64,000 nucleotides of DNA from Allobosea sp039673065 (GTDB lineage Bacteria > Pseudomonadota > Alphaproteobacteria > Rhizobiales > Beijerinckiaceae): NCBI RefSeq assembly GCF_039673065.1, contig NZ_JBDJKW010000003.1, positions 124,001 through 188,000 of the forward strand, in the 5' to 3' direction. Made by a program: the position numbers and the translations under genes. Positions 49,818 to 58,645 of this stretch are shown here, piece after piece (position 1 is the stretch's first letter; every line of letters starts with the position of its first letter). The notes below the pieces were generated by a model that saw only the letters and a program-made list of their open reading frames with translations, searched no databases and was not told the DNA's origin.

Positions 49818-49842
49818 GATCGGGGGCCATGGGCCCCCGATC
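49818..49842 (-). terminator. Hairpin terminator of the TRAP operon
   Basis: GATCGGGGGCC (49818-49828) pairs perfectly over 11 bases with GGCCCCCGATC (49832-49842) around a 3-base loop. On the minus strand TCGTTTG follows. It lies 30 bases after the DctM stop and also after the convergent LysR gene. Confidence 0.7.
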
Positions 49843-49872
49843 GTCGCTCCGTCACCGTGGCGATTGTCCGCG

Positions 49873-51177
49873 CTACCCCGCCATCATCTTCGGCAGGAAG
49901 GTCACGATCTGCGGGAAGACCGTGATCAGCACGAGGAGCAGCATCAGCACGAAGAAATAGGGGATCGCCGCCTTCGTCACCTGCAGGATGTTCTTGCCGG
50001 TGATGCTCTGCAGCACGAAGAGGTTGAAGCCGACCGGCGGGGTGATCTGCGCGGCCTCGATCAGCACCACCACGAAGATGCCGAACCAGAGCAGGTCGAT
50101 CCCGGCCGCCTGGACCATGGGCAGCATCACCGAGGAGGTCAGCACGATGATCGAGATGCCTTCGAGGAAGCAGCCGAGGATCAACATGAAGACCGCGAGA
50201 ACCGCTAGCAACGCATAGGGCGAGAGCTGCATCGCCTGCACCCAGATCGCCAGCGAGCGCGGAATGTCGACGAAGGCGACGGCGATGGTCAGGCAGGCGG
50301 CGCAGGCGATGATGAAGGAGATCATGCAGGAGGTCCGCATGGCCGCCATCAGCCCGTCCATGAAGGTGGCGCGCGTCAGCCCGCCGCCGACAGCGGCCAG
50401 GATCAGCGCCCCGATCACGCCGATGGTCGCGGCTTCGGTCGGCGTCGCGACGCCGCCATAGATCGAGCCGACCACCGAGGCGATCAGCAGCGCCACAGGG
50501 ATCAGCCGGCGCGAGCGGTAGACTTTCTCGAAGAAGGGCACGGAGGGCTCGGCCGCCGGCATCTTGTCGGGGTTGAGCAGGCTCCAGATCGCCGTGTAGC
50601 CCATGAAGAGCAGCATCAGCAGCAGGCCCGGCAGCACGCCGGCGATGAACAGCCGCGAGATCGAGACCTCGGCCGTGACCCCGTAGACGATCATGATGAT
50701 CGAGGGCGGGATCAGCAGGCCGAGCGTGCCCGAGCCCGCCAGCGTGCCGATCGTCATGTTGAGTGGATAGTTGCGCTTCTCCAGCTCCGGCACGCTGATG
50801 CGGCCGATGGTGGCGCAGGTCACCGCCGAGGAGCCGGCGACCGCCGCCATGATGCCGCAGCCCAGCACGTTGACGTGGAGCAGCCGCCCCGGCAGGCGCG
50901 AGACCCAGGGCGCCAGGCCCTGGAACATGTCCGCCGAGAGCCGCGAGCGGAACAGGATCTCGCCCATCCAGATGAAGAGCGGCAGCGAGGTCAGCGCCCA
51001 GCCCCAGCTGGAATCCCACAGGGTGGAGGCGATCAGCGAGCCCATCGGCGCCGTGGTGAACAGCGCCATCATCAGCATGCCGACGCTGAGCAGCGACAGC
51101 GCCACCCAGACGCCGCCGGCGAGCAGCAGCAGCAGCGAGGCGGCGAGAACGAGGGAGGCGAGAGCGGTGGTGTCCAT
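49873..51177 (-). CDS. TRAP transporter large permease (DctM)
   Basis: 434-residue large permease with about 12 hydrophobic segments, the usual size. Family blocks: LFIWMGEILFRSRLSADMFQGLAPW, GCGIMAAVAGSSAVTCATIG and IPPSIIMIVYGVTAEVSI, with the terminal GKNILQVTKAAIPYF. It is driven by a sodium or proton gradient. It lies 12 bases behind DctQ and is the last gene before the hairpin at 49818-49842. Confidence 0.93.
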   Translation of the reverse strand: MDTTALASLVLAASLLLLLAGGVWVALSLLSVGMLMMALFTTAPMGSLIASTLWDSSWGWALTSLPLFIWMGEILFRSRLSADMFQGLAPWVSRLPGRLLHVNVLGCGIMAAVAGSSAVTCATIGRISVPELEKRNYPLNMTIGTLAGSGTLGLLIPPSIIMIVYGVTAEVSISRLFIAGVLPGLLLMLLFMGYTAIWSLLNPDKMPAAEPSVPFFEKVYRSRRLIPVALLIASVVGSIYGGVATPTEAATIGVIGALILAAVGGGLTRATFMDGLMAAMRTSCMISFIIACAACLTIAVAFVDIPRSLAIWVQAMQLSPYALLAVLAVFMLILGCFLEGISIIVLTSSVMLPMVQAAGIDLLWFGIFVVVLIEAAQITPPVGFNLFVLQSITGKNILQVTKAAIPYFFVLMLLLVLITVFPQIVTFLPKMMAG

Positions 51178-51189
51178 CGTCGCAGCGCC

Positions 51190-51708
51190 TTATGCCACCG
51201 GCCGGTCGAGCTCGAGCTCGTCGGGTGCCTCGTAGCGCGGCCTGCCGCCGCCGATCAGCCAGACGAGCTCGTCGATGAAGGCGACGGCCAGCGCCGTCAC
51301 CCCGATCGCGACGCCGGTCTGCGGAATCCAGAACGGCATGGCCAGCAGGCCCGGGCTGACGTCGTTGAAGGCGTGCGATTGCAGCGCCAGCGACGCGATA
51401 TGCCAGGCCAGGAACGAGACGACGACGGTTCCGAGCAGGCAGGCCAGGATCTCGACGCGGTGGCGCCAGTGCTGCGGCAGCTTGTCGACGATCAGGTTGA
51501 TGCGGACATGCCCGCCGCGGCGGAAGGTGTGCGCGAGCCCGAAGAAGGTCGAAGCCGCCAGGCACATGCCCGCCGCTTCGGTGGCGTCGAGCGTGACGCC
51601 CCGGAAGCGAGCGAGAATCTGGGCCAGGATGGCCAGGCCGATGCCGACCATGAAGGCGGCGGCGAGATAGCCGCACGCCTCGTAGAACTTGTCGAGAATC
51701 CCGCGCAT
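51190..51708 (-). CDS. TRAP transporter small permease (DctQ)
   Basis: 172-residue small permease with four hydrophobic segments (ACGYLAAAFMVGIGLAILAQI-like first helix, VEILACLLGTVVVSFLAWHIA third) and the typical HVRINLIVDKLP loop. It links the large permease and completes the membrane part. It starts 51 bases behind the DctP stop. Confidence 0.9.
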   Translation of the reverse strand: MRGILDKFYEACGYLAAAFMVGIGLAILAQILARFRGVTLDATEAAGMCLAASTFFGLAHTFRRGGHVRINLIVDKLPQHWRHRVEILACLLGTVVVSFLAWHIASLALQSHAFNDVSPGLLAMPFWIPQTGVAIGVTALAVAFIDELVWLIGGGRPRYEAPDELELDRPVA

Positions 51709-51759
51709 CGCCGGTCGCTCCGCTATCGTTTTGGGGAGAAGGTCGCGTGCGGGAAGCGG

Positions 51760-52758
51760 TTACTTCAGGCTCTTCTGATAGGTCTCGTAGACTGCCTTCT
51801 CCTCCGCGGTGGCGCCGGCGAGCCAGTCGGCGACCATGCCCTTGCCGGCGGCCTCGATGGCGTCGAGGATGTCCTTGGGCGACTGGGCGATGGCGACGCC
51901 ATGGCTCTTCAGCACGCCCTCGCGCTCCTCCGCCGCCTTCTTCGACATCTCCCAGCCGCGCGTGGTCGCGGCCTCGCCGGCCTCCAGCACCACCTTCTGC
52001 GTCGCCGCGTCGAGCTGGCGGAAGGCCCGCTCGTTCACCAGGATCGCGTTCTTGTTGTGCATCGTACCGGTGTAGGTGAAGTTCTTGACGTAATCCCAGA
52101 TCTGCACGTCCGTGCCGGTCTGCGCGCTGGTCCACAGCGCCTGGATCATGCCGGTCGAGAAGGCCTGCGGCACTTCGGCGAAGGGCAGGATCAGCGCCTC
52201 CATGCCGAGTTTCTCGCCCATGATCTGGGTCTGCTTCGAATAGATGCGCAGCTTCTGGCCCTTGAGGTCCGCCAGCCCCTTGAGCGGCGCCTTGGTGTAG
52301 AAGCCCTGGCCCGGCCAGGCGACGTAGGTGATGGCGCGCATGCCGTTCTTCTTGAACAGCGCCTCGAAGAAGGGCTTCTGCGCCTCGGTCAGCTTGGTCG
52401 CCTGCTCATAGGTGGTGGCGACGCCGGGGATGTTGTCGAGATTGTACATCGCGCCTTCGTTGCCGTAGACGCCGAGGCGGATCTCGCCGATCTGGATCTG
52501 GCCGGACTGGACCGCGCGCTTGACCGCGTCGAGCTTGATCAGGCTGTCATGCGAGCGCAGGTCGATCTTCAGCTTGCCGCCGCTCTTCTCCTCGATCTCC
52601 TTGATCATCTCCCGGATGTTCTGGGTGAAGAAGCTGCTCTCCGGATAGCCGGAGGCCATGGTCCAGCTCGTCTGGGCGCTGGCGGGAGCGGCGAAGCCCA
52701 GGCTGACGGCAAAGGCGGTGGCAAGGGCGGCGGACGCGATCAGAGCTCTGCGGTTCAT
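51760..52758 (-). CDS. TRAP transporter substrate-binding protein (DctP)
   Basis: 332-residue periplasmic protein. A Sec signal (LATAFAVSLGFAAPASAQ) precedes the mature TSWTMASGYPESSFF. The substrate-carboxylate arginine is in LKGQKLRIYSKQTQIMG, and FSTGMIQALWTSAQTG is the usual specificity region. TRAP systems mostly carry organic acids. GAGGGGA precedes ATG 52758. It is first in the dctPQM operon and divergent from the LysR gene at 52963. Confidence 0.92.
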   Translation of the reverse strand: MNRRALIASAALATAFAVSLGFAAPASAQTSWTMASGYPESSFFTQNIREMIKEIEEKSGGKLKIDLRSHDSLIKLDAVKRAVQSGQIQIGEIRLGVYGNEGAMYNLDNIPGVATTYEQATKLTEAQKPFFEALFKKNGMRAITYVAWPGQGFYTKAPLKGLADLKGQKLRIYSKQTQIMGEKLGMEALILPFAEVPQAFSTGMIQALWTSAQTGTDVQIWDYVKNFTYTGTMHNKNAILVNERAFRQLDAATQKVVLEAGEAATTRGWEMSKKAAEEREGVLKSHGVAIAQSPKDILDAIEAAGKGMVADWLAGATAEEKAVYETYQKSLK

Positions 52759-52883
52759 GGTTCCCCTCGTTCTTGTCGCGCCGCTCGCGGCCGCGCTTGG
52801 TTCCGGCGCCGGCGCGGCCCGAAAGACCGCACGATGCTGGAGAGATAGTCCACTGCGTTCCGGCGATAGCAGCCAATTGAATT

Positions 52884-52900
52884 TATCTGTTCTTGCGATA
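52884..52900. promoter_or_regulatory. LysR box in TRAP/LysR divergent region
   Basis: TATC-N9-GATA (52884-52887, 52897-52900), with T-N11-A inside it. It stands 62 bases before the LysR start. Its half-site is also found in the dyad at 53895-53913. Confidence 0.5.
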
Positions 52901-52962
52901 GATTTTATTTATGGGCGCAGATGGCGGCCTGAAAATTGCATTCTGTCCGGGAGCCCGCCGCC

Positions 52963-53853
52963 ATGCCGAACTGGACGCTGAAGCAGCTGGAAAGCTTCGT
53001 CTGGGTCGCCAAGCTCGGCAGCTTCCGCGCCACGGCCGAGCGGCTGAACACCACCCAGCCGAACATCTCGGTGCGCATCTCGCAGCTGGAATCGGTCCTC
53101 GGCGTCCGGCTGTTCCATCGCGATTCCGGCTCGGTGGCGCTGACGCCGAACGGTCACTCCCTGCTGGCGCAGGCCGAACGGGTGCTGCAGGCCTCGGAGG
53201 AGTTCTCGCAGCAGTCGATCCGCTCCGACCAGCAGATCGGGGTGCTGCGCCTCGGCGTCGCCGAGCTGATCGCCCAGACCTGGCTGCACGAATTCCTGCT
53301 CGACCTGCGCCAGGTCTTCCCCAATGTCGACGTCGAGCTCAAGGTCGACCTGACGTTGAACCTGCGCGAGGAACTGGTCTCGCGCTCGCTCGACCTCTGC
53401 CTGCTCAACGGGCCGATCTCCAACTTCAACATCACCAATCTCGATCTCGGCTCGGTGCCCTATCTCTGGACGGCCTCGCCCAGGCTCGGCCTCGCCGGCC
53501 CGGCGGACATCGCCACGCTCGCCGGCCATTCGATCCTGACCCATGCCCGCTCGACCCGGCACTTCGTCGAGCTCTCGGCGCATTTCCGCGATCTCTGGGA
53601 GAAGCCGGTGCGGATCGTGCCGTCGAGCAGCCTCTCCGCCTGCCTGCAGATGACCCTGGACGGGCTCGGCATCGCGCCCCTGCCGCGCACCCTGGTCGCC
53701 AGGGAGCTCGCCGCGGGCACGCTCGTCGAGATCGCCTATGACTGGATGCCGAGCGCGCTGGCCTTCACCGCCTCCTTCGCCCACACCCCGGCGAGCTTCC
53801 TGCTGCGGCGCTCGGCGGAGCTCGCCATGGAACGGGCCGCCAAACGCCATTGA
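52963..53853 (+). CDS. LysR-family transcriptional regulator
   Basis: 296-residue LysR regulator. HTH region: WTLKQLESFVWVAKLGSFRATAERLNTTQPNISVRISQLE; effector domain from about residue 90 (GVLRLGVAELIAQTWLHEFL). ATG 52963 begins the conserved region; the frame is open nine codons upstream. It lies between the divergent TRAP operon and the hyuA gene on its own strand. LysR boxes with the same half-site stand before both, so it probably controls import and the first enzymes. Confidence 0.92.
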   Translation: MPNWTLKQLESFVWVAKLGSFRATAERLNTTQPNISVRISQLESVLGVRLFHRDSGSVALTPNGHSLLAQAERVLQASEEFSQQSIRSDQQIGVLRLGVAELIAQTWLHEFLLDLRQVFPNVDVELKVDLTLNLREELVSRSLDLCLLNGPISNFNITNLDLGSVPYLWTASPRLGLAGPADIATLAGHSILTHARSTRHFVELSAHFRDLWEKPVRIVPSSSLSACLQMTLDGLGIAPLPRTLVARELAAGTLVEIAYDWMPSALAFTASFAHTPASFLLRRSAELAMERAAKRH

Positions 53854-53894
53854 GGCAGCCTCAGCACGCAGAGCCTCCCGAGCGCGCCTGCCGC

Positions 53895-53913
53895 CGATAA
53901 ATCCCGCTTATCG
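53895..53913. promoter_or_regulatory. LysR-box dyad before hyuA
   Basis: Perfect inverted repeat CGATAA-N7-TTATCG that obeys T-N11-A (53898-53910). It is 85 bases upstream of the hyuA start and 42 bases after the LysR stop. The half-site GATAA/TTATC is the same as in 52884-52900. Confidence 0.6.
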
Positions 53914-53997
53914 ATTAGCATAGAGAATAATAATTCGACGACATCGGCCGCCGCGTTCCATCCTCGGGTTGAGACAGGCAACGGAGGCGATCGCGTC

Positions 53998-56124
53998 ATG
54001 TCCATTCTCGGGGCCCGCCTGGGCGTCGACATCGGGGGAACCTTCACGGACGTCGTGCTCGAGCAGGGCGGACAGCGGTTCTCGACCAAGGTCCTCACCA
54101 CCTATTCGGCCCCCGAGGACGCGATCGTCGAGGGCATGCACCGGGTCTGCGAGAAGGCCGGCATCGCCGCCTCCGCCATCGGCCAGATCATCCACGGCAC
54201 CACGCTGGCGACCAATGCGCTGATCGAGCGCCGCGGCGCCAAGACGGCGCTGATCACCACCGAGGGCTTCCGCGACGTCATCGAGATGCGGACCGAGAGC
54301 CGCTTCGAGCAATACGACCTCAACCTGACGTTGCCGGAGCCGCTGCTGCCGCGCAATCGCCGCTACACCGTGAAGGAGCGCATGGACGCGCGCGGCAACG
54401 TGCTGCTGCCCATCGACCGCGCCGCGGTCGAGGCGCTGGCCGACGAGCTGAGCGAGGCCGGCTATGAGAGCATCGCGGTCGGCCTGCTGCACTCCTATGT
54501 CAACGACGCGCATGAGCGCCTGATCCAGGAGGTGCTGGCCGAGCGCCTGCCAGGCGCGATGATCTCGCTCTCCTCCGAGGTCTCGCCGCAGATGCGCGAA
54601 TACGAGCGCTTCAACACGACGATCGCCAACGCCTACATCAAGCCGCTGATGAAGAGCTATCTCGTCAGGCTGAAGGGCCGGCTCGCCGCCGAGGGCGCCA
54701 GTTGCCCGATCTTCCTGATGCATTCGGGCGGCGGCATCATCTCGCTCGACAGCGCCTCCGAATTCCCGGTGCGCCTGGTCGAATCCGGCCCGGCCGGCGG
54801 CGCGGTCTTCGCGGCCGACATTGCCGCCCGCCACGGGCTGAAGAAGGTGCTCTCCTTCGACATGGGCGGCACCACCGCCAAGATCTGCCTGATCAAGAAC
54901 TACACGCCGAAGACCGCCCGCGTCTTCGAGGTGGCCCGGACCTATCGCTTCAAGAAGGGCTCCGGCATGCCGATCTCGATCCCGGTGATCGACATGGTCG
55001 AGATCGGCGCCGGCGGCGGCAGCCTCGCCCATGTCGACTCGATGAACCAGATCCGCGTCGGGCCCGAAAGCGCCGGCTCCGAGCCCGGCCCGGCCTGCTA
55101 TGGCCGCGGCGGCACGCGGCCCGCCGTGACCGACGCCGACGTCGTGCTCGGCAAGATCGACCCCGACAATTTCGCCGCCGGCACGATCCCGCTCCATGCC
55201 GACCGCTCGGCCGCCGCGCTGGAAGGCGAGATCGGCGGCCGGCTCGGCATGGACGCTCAGGAGAGCGCCTGGGGCGTCGCCGAGGTGGTCGACGAGAACA
55301 TGGCCAACGCCGCCCGCGTCCACGCCGTCGAGAACGGCGAGGACCTGTCCGAATACACGATGATCGCCTTCGGCGGCGCCGCTCCGCTACATGCCGGCCG
55401 GCTCTGCGAGAAGCTCGGCATCGCCCGCTGCCTGGTGCCGCCCGGCGCCGGCGTCGGCTCGGCGATCGGCTTCCTGCGGGCGCCGTTCAGCTTCGAGGCC
55501 AACCGCACCCTGTTCATGCGCCTCGCCCAGTTCGACGCGATCCGCGTCACCCGGCTCTTCGTCGAGATGGAGGACGAAGCGACGCGCGTCGTGCGCTCCT
55601 GCGGCTGGAGCGGCGCGATCCAGGCCGAGTACAAGATCTATATGCGCTATGCCGGCCAGGGCTGGGAGATCCCGGTGACGCTGACGCCGGAGGAGGCGCG
55701 CGCCGCCGATCCGGCGGTGATCCTGGCGCGCTTCGAGCACGAATACGCCAATCTCTTCGGCCGCACCGTGCAGGGGCTGGCCGCCGAGATCACCGTCTGG
55801 TCGGTCAACGCCCATACCCCGCAGGATGCGGTCGCCCCGGTCGTCCCCGTCGGCAGCCTCGAGGACGCCCCGGCAGCCGGCGGACGCTCGCTCTTCGATG
55901 CCGGCCTCGGACGCCGCGTCGAGGCCGGAGCCTATAGCCGCACCGCCCTGCCGCCCGGCAGCCGCATCGCCGGCCCCGGCGTCGTCACCGAGGACGAGAC
56001 CACCATCGTCCTGCCGGCCAGCCGCTTCGCCGTCACCCTGACCGATGGCTGCATCGACATTCGCCTCACCGACGCGCAGAGCCCCGCCGCGGCGACCGAG
56101 CGCAAGGAGCCCGCCCATGTCTGA
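53998..56124 (+). CDS. hyuA: Hydantoinase/oxoprolinase family protein, A subunit
   Basis: 708-residue subunit of the ATP-dependent hydantoinase/oxoprolinase/acetone-carboxylase family. The actin-like phosphate motif is at the N-terminus (GVDIGGTFTDVVL), with IHGTTLATNALIERRGAKTALI, VSFDMGGTTAKICLI-like LSFDMGGTTAKICL, and the C-terminal domain EYKIYMRYAGQGWEIPVTL. The family hydrolyses cyclic amides (N-methylhydantoin, 5-oxoproline) with ATP, or carboxylates ketones; I cannot tell which. GGAGG precedes ATG 53998. Its end overlaps hyuB by eight bases. Confidence 0.92.
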   Translation: MSILGARLGVDIGGTFTDVVLEQGGQRFSTKVLTTYSAPEDAIVEGMHRVCEKAGIAASAIGQIIHGTTLATNALIERRGAKTALITTEGFRDVIEMRTESRFEQYDLNLTLPEPLLPRNRRYTVKERMDARGNVLLPIDRAAVEALADELSEAGYESIAVGLLHSYVNDAHERLIQEVLAERLPGAMISLSSEVSPQMREYERFNTTIANAYIKPLMKSYLVRLKGRLAAEGASCPIFLMHSGGGIISLDSASEFPVRLVESGPAGGAVFAADIAARHGLKKVLSFDMGGTTAKICLIKNYTPKTARVFEVARTYRFKKGSGMPISIPVIDMVEIGAGGGSLAHVDSMNQIRVGPESAGSEPGPACYGRGGTRPAVTDADVVLGKIDPDNFAAGTIPLHADRSAAALEGEIGGRLGMDAQESAWGVAEVVDENMANAARVHAVENGEDLSEYTMIAFGGAAPLHAGRLCEKLGIARCLVPPGAGVGSAIGFLRAPFSFEANRTLFMRLAQFDAIRVTRLFVEMEDEATRVVRSCGWSGAIQAEYKIYMRYAGQGWEIPVTLTPEEARAADPAVILARFEHEYANLFGRTVQGLAAEITVWSVNAHTPQDAVAPVVPVGSLEDAPAAGGRSLFDAGLGRRVEAGAYSRTALPPGSRIAGPGVVTEDETTIVLPASRFAVTLTDGCIDIRLTDAQSPAAATERKEPAHV

Positions 56125-57826
56125 GATCTCCCGGGTCGCCTACCAGGTCATGTGGAACCGCCTGATCTCGGTCGTCGAGGAACAGGCGCAGGCGCTGATC
56201 CGCACCTCCTTCTCCACCTCGGTGCGCGAGGCCGGCGACCTCTCGGCCGGCGTCTACAACGAGAAGGGCGAGATGCTGGCGCAGGCGGTCACCGGCACGC
56301 CCGGCCACGTCAACGCCATGGCCGATGCCGTCGCGCATTTCATCCGTCGCATCGGGCGCGAGAACATCGCCGAGGGCGATGTCTACATCACCAACAACCC
56401 CTGGGAAGGCACCGGCCACCTGCACGACATCACCGTCGTCAGCCCCTCCTTCCACCAGGGGCGGCATGTCGGCTTCTTCGCCTGCACGGCCCATATCGTC
56501 GACATCGGCGGGCGCGGCTTCGGCGGCGACGCCAACTCGGTCTACGAGGAAGGCCTGCACATCCCGATCATGAAGTTCGTCGACCGCGGCACGGTCGACC
56601 AGACGCTGGTCACGATCATCCGCGGCAATGTCCGCGAGCCCGACCAGCTGGTCGGCGACATCTACGCGCTGGCGACCTGCAACGAGATCGGCCATCGCCG
56701 GCTGGTCGACATGATGGTCGAGTTCAAGCTGGCCGATCTCGGCGGCATCTCCGGCTTCATCCTGACCAATTCGCGCCAGGCGACGCTGGAGAAGATCGCC
56801 GCCCTGCCGCGCGGCGAGGCCGACGGCGCAATGCGCATCGATGGCTACAGCCGGCCGATCGACCTCAAGGTGAAGATCACCATCGCCGAAGACGGCGTGC
56901 TCTGCGACTGGGACGGCACCTCCGGCGTCGACAAGAACGGCATCAACGTGCCGCTGGTCTACACCAAGGCCTATACCTGCTACGCACTGAAATGCGCGAT
57001 CGCGCCCGAGATCCCGAACAACGCCGCATCGCTGGAGCCCTTCCGCGTCACGGCGCCGGAGCACACCATCGTCAACGCGGTCTGGCCGGCGCCGGTGGCG
57101 CTGCGCCACATCATCGGCCACATGGTGCCCGACACGATCTACGACGCGCTCGACAAGCTACTGCCCGGCCTCGTCCCGGCCGAGGGCGCCGGCAGCCTCT
57201 GCAATTTCCAGGTCTCGCTGCGCCCGCGCAGCGACGGCCCCTGGCCGGCCGATCCGGTGCGCGCCGAGGTGCTGACCTTCAACTCCGGCGGCTCGGGCGC
57301 CCGCCCGGCGCTCGACGGCATGAACGCCACCGCCTTCCCCTCCGGCGTGATGACCATGCCCGTCGAGGCGACCGAGCAGGTCGGCCCGGTGATCGTCTGG
57401 CGCAAGGAGCTTCGGCCGGATTCCGGCGGCAAGGGCCGCAATCGCGGCGGCCTCGGCCAGCATGTCGAGGTCGGCGCCTGGGAGGGCTACGAGTTCGACA
57501 TCCAGGCGATGTTCGATCGCGTCCACCATCCCGCCCGCGGCCGGCGCGGCGGCGGTGGCGGCGCGCCGACCACTGTGGCGCTCGACGACGGCACCGCGAT
57601 GAAGGGCAAGGGCAAGCAGTTCGTGCCGCATGGCCGCAAGGTGGTCATGGCCTTCCCCGGTGGGGCCGGCTACGGCGCGCCGCAGGAGCGCGCGCCGGAA
57701 AGGATCGAGCGCGACCTGGCGCTGGGCTATATCTCGGCGGACGCCGCACGCACCGATTACGGCCTGTCCGCGGATCGGATCTCGGCGATCCTGTCCGCGG
57801 CGCGGCGAGGCGAGCTGCCGCGCTGA
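56117..57826 (+). CDS. hyuB: Hydantoinase/oxoprolinase family protein, B subunit
   Basis: 569-residue B subunit. Blocks: MWNRLISVVEEQAQALIRTSFS at the N-terminus, GDVYITNNPWEGTGHLHD, GRGFGGDANSVYEEGLHIP, and GGLGQHVEVGAWEGYEF near the C-terminus; metal ligands are expected around H and D in the second and third blocks. ATG 56117 lies within the hyuA end, so both subunits are cotranslated. An aldolase gene follows 39 bases after its stop. Confidence 0.92.
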   Translation: MSEISRVAYQVMWNRLISVVEEQAQALIRTSFSTSVREAGDLSAGVYNEKGEMLAQAVTGTPGHVNAMADAVAHFIRRIGRENIAEGDVYITNNPWEGTGHLHDITVVSPSFHQGRHVGFFACTAHIVDIGGRGFGGDANSVYEEGLHIPIMKFVDRGTVDQTLVTIIRGNVREPDQLVGDIYALATCNEIGHRRLVDMMVEFKLADLGGISGFILTNSRQATLEKIAALPRGEADGAMRIDGYSRPIDLKVKITIAEDGVLCDWDGTSGVDKNGINVPLVYTKAYTCYALKCAIAPEIPNNAASLEPFRVTAPEHTIVNAVWPAPVALRHIIGHMVPDTIYDALDKLLPGLVPAEGAGSLCNFQVSLRPRSDGPWPADPVRAEVLTFNSGGSGARPALDGMNATAFPSGVMTMPVEATEQVGPVIVWRKELRPDSGGKGRNRGGLGQHVEVGAWEGYEFDIQAMFDRVHHPARGRRGGGGGAPTTVALDDGTAMKGKGKQFVPHGRKVVMAFPGGAGYGAPQERAPERIERDLALGYISADAARTDYGLSADRISAILSAARRGELPR

Positions 57827-57865
57827 CCTGACCGAAGCCGCGCATCCCATCGAGAGAGTGCGATC

Positions 57866-58630
57866 ATGAAACTGCCCTCGAACCGTTTCCTCGTCGCGAT
57901 CCGGAGCGGCCAGCCGCAGATCGGCCTGTGGCTGAGCCTCGCCAGCCCCTACGCCACCGAGGCCGTCGCCGGCGCCGGCTTCGACTGGCTGCTGATCGAC
58001 GGCGAGCATTCGCCCAACGACCTTGCCAGCGTGATGAGCCAGTTGCAGGTGCTGGCCGCCCATCCGGTGACGACGATCGTCCGGCCCGAATGGAACGACA
58101 CCGTGCTGGTGAAGCGCCTGCTCGACATCGGCGCCCCCGGCCTGCTCTTCCCGATGGTGCAGACGCCCGAGGAAGCGGCGCAGGCGGTCGCCGCGACGCG
58201 CTATCCGCCGCGCGGCGTGCGCGGCGTCAGCGGCTGCACCCGCGCCAACGGCTTCGCCCGGATGAGCGACTATTTCAGCCGCATCGAGGACGAGACGGCG
58301 GTGATCGTGCAGGTCGAGACCCGTGCCGCGCTGGTGCAGGCGCTGGAGATCGGCAAGGTCGACGGCGTCGACGGCGTCTTCTTCGGCCCGGCCGACATCG
58401 CCGCCGATCTCGGCATGCTCGGCAAGCCGAACGATCCGGCGGTCTGGGAGGTCATCCGCGCCACGGCCCGCGAACTCATGGCCGCCGGCATCCCGGTCGG
58501 CACGCTGGTGTTCGACCCCAAGCTGGCGCGCAGCCTGCTCGCCGAGGGCTTCTCCTTCGTCGCCTGCGGCTCGGATGCGGTGCTGCTGGCACGCGGCGCC
58601 GACAGCCTGCTCGGTGTGATGAAGGGCTGA
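57866..58630 (+). CDS. HpcH/HpaI-type class II aldolase
   Basis: 254-residue aldolase of the HpcH/HpaI family, metal-dependent, cleaving 2-oxo-4-hydroxy acids to pyruvate (or hydroxypyruvate-like donors) and an aldehyde. Active-site residues by family pattern: H48 (IDGEHSPND), R73 (IVRPEWND), E151 (VQVETRAA) and D177 (FFGPADIAADLG). Length is normal. It follows hyuB by 39 bases and probably belongs to the same transcript, which hints that the cyclic amide degraded yields a 2-oxo-4-hydroxy acid. It is convergent with the CoA-transferase gene. Confidence 0.92.
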   Translation: MKLPSNRFLVAIRSGQPQIGLWLSLASPYATEAVAGAGFDWLLIDGEHSPNDLASVMSQLQVLAAHPVTTIVRPEWNDTVLVKRLLDIGAPGLLFPMVQTPEEAAQAVAATRYPPRGVRGVSGCTRANGFARMSDYFSRIEDETAVIVQVETRAALVQALEIGKVDGVDGVFFGPADIAADLGMLGKPNDPAVWEVIRATARELMAAGIPVGTLVFDPKLARSLLAEGFSFVACGSDAVLLARGADSLLGVMKG

Positions 58631-58645
58631 GCTCCCGCCCGGGCC

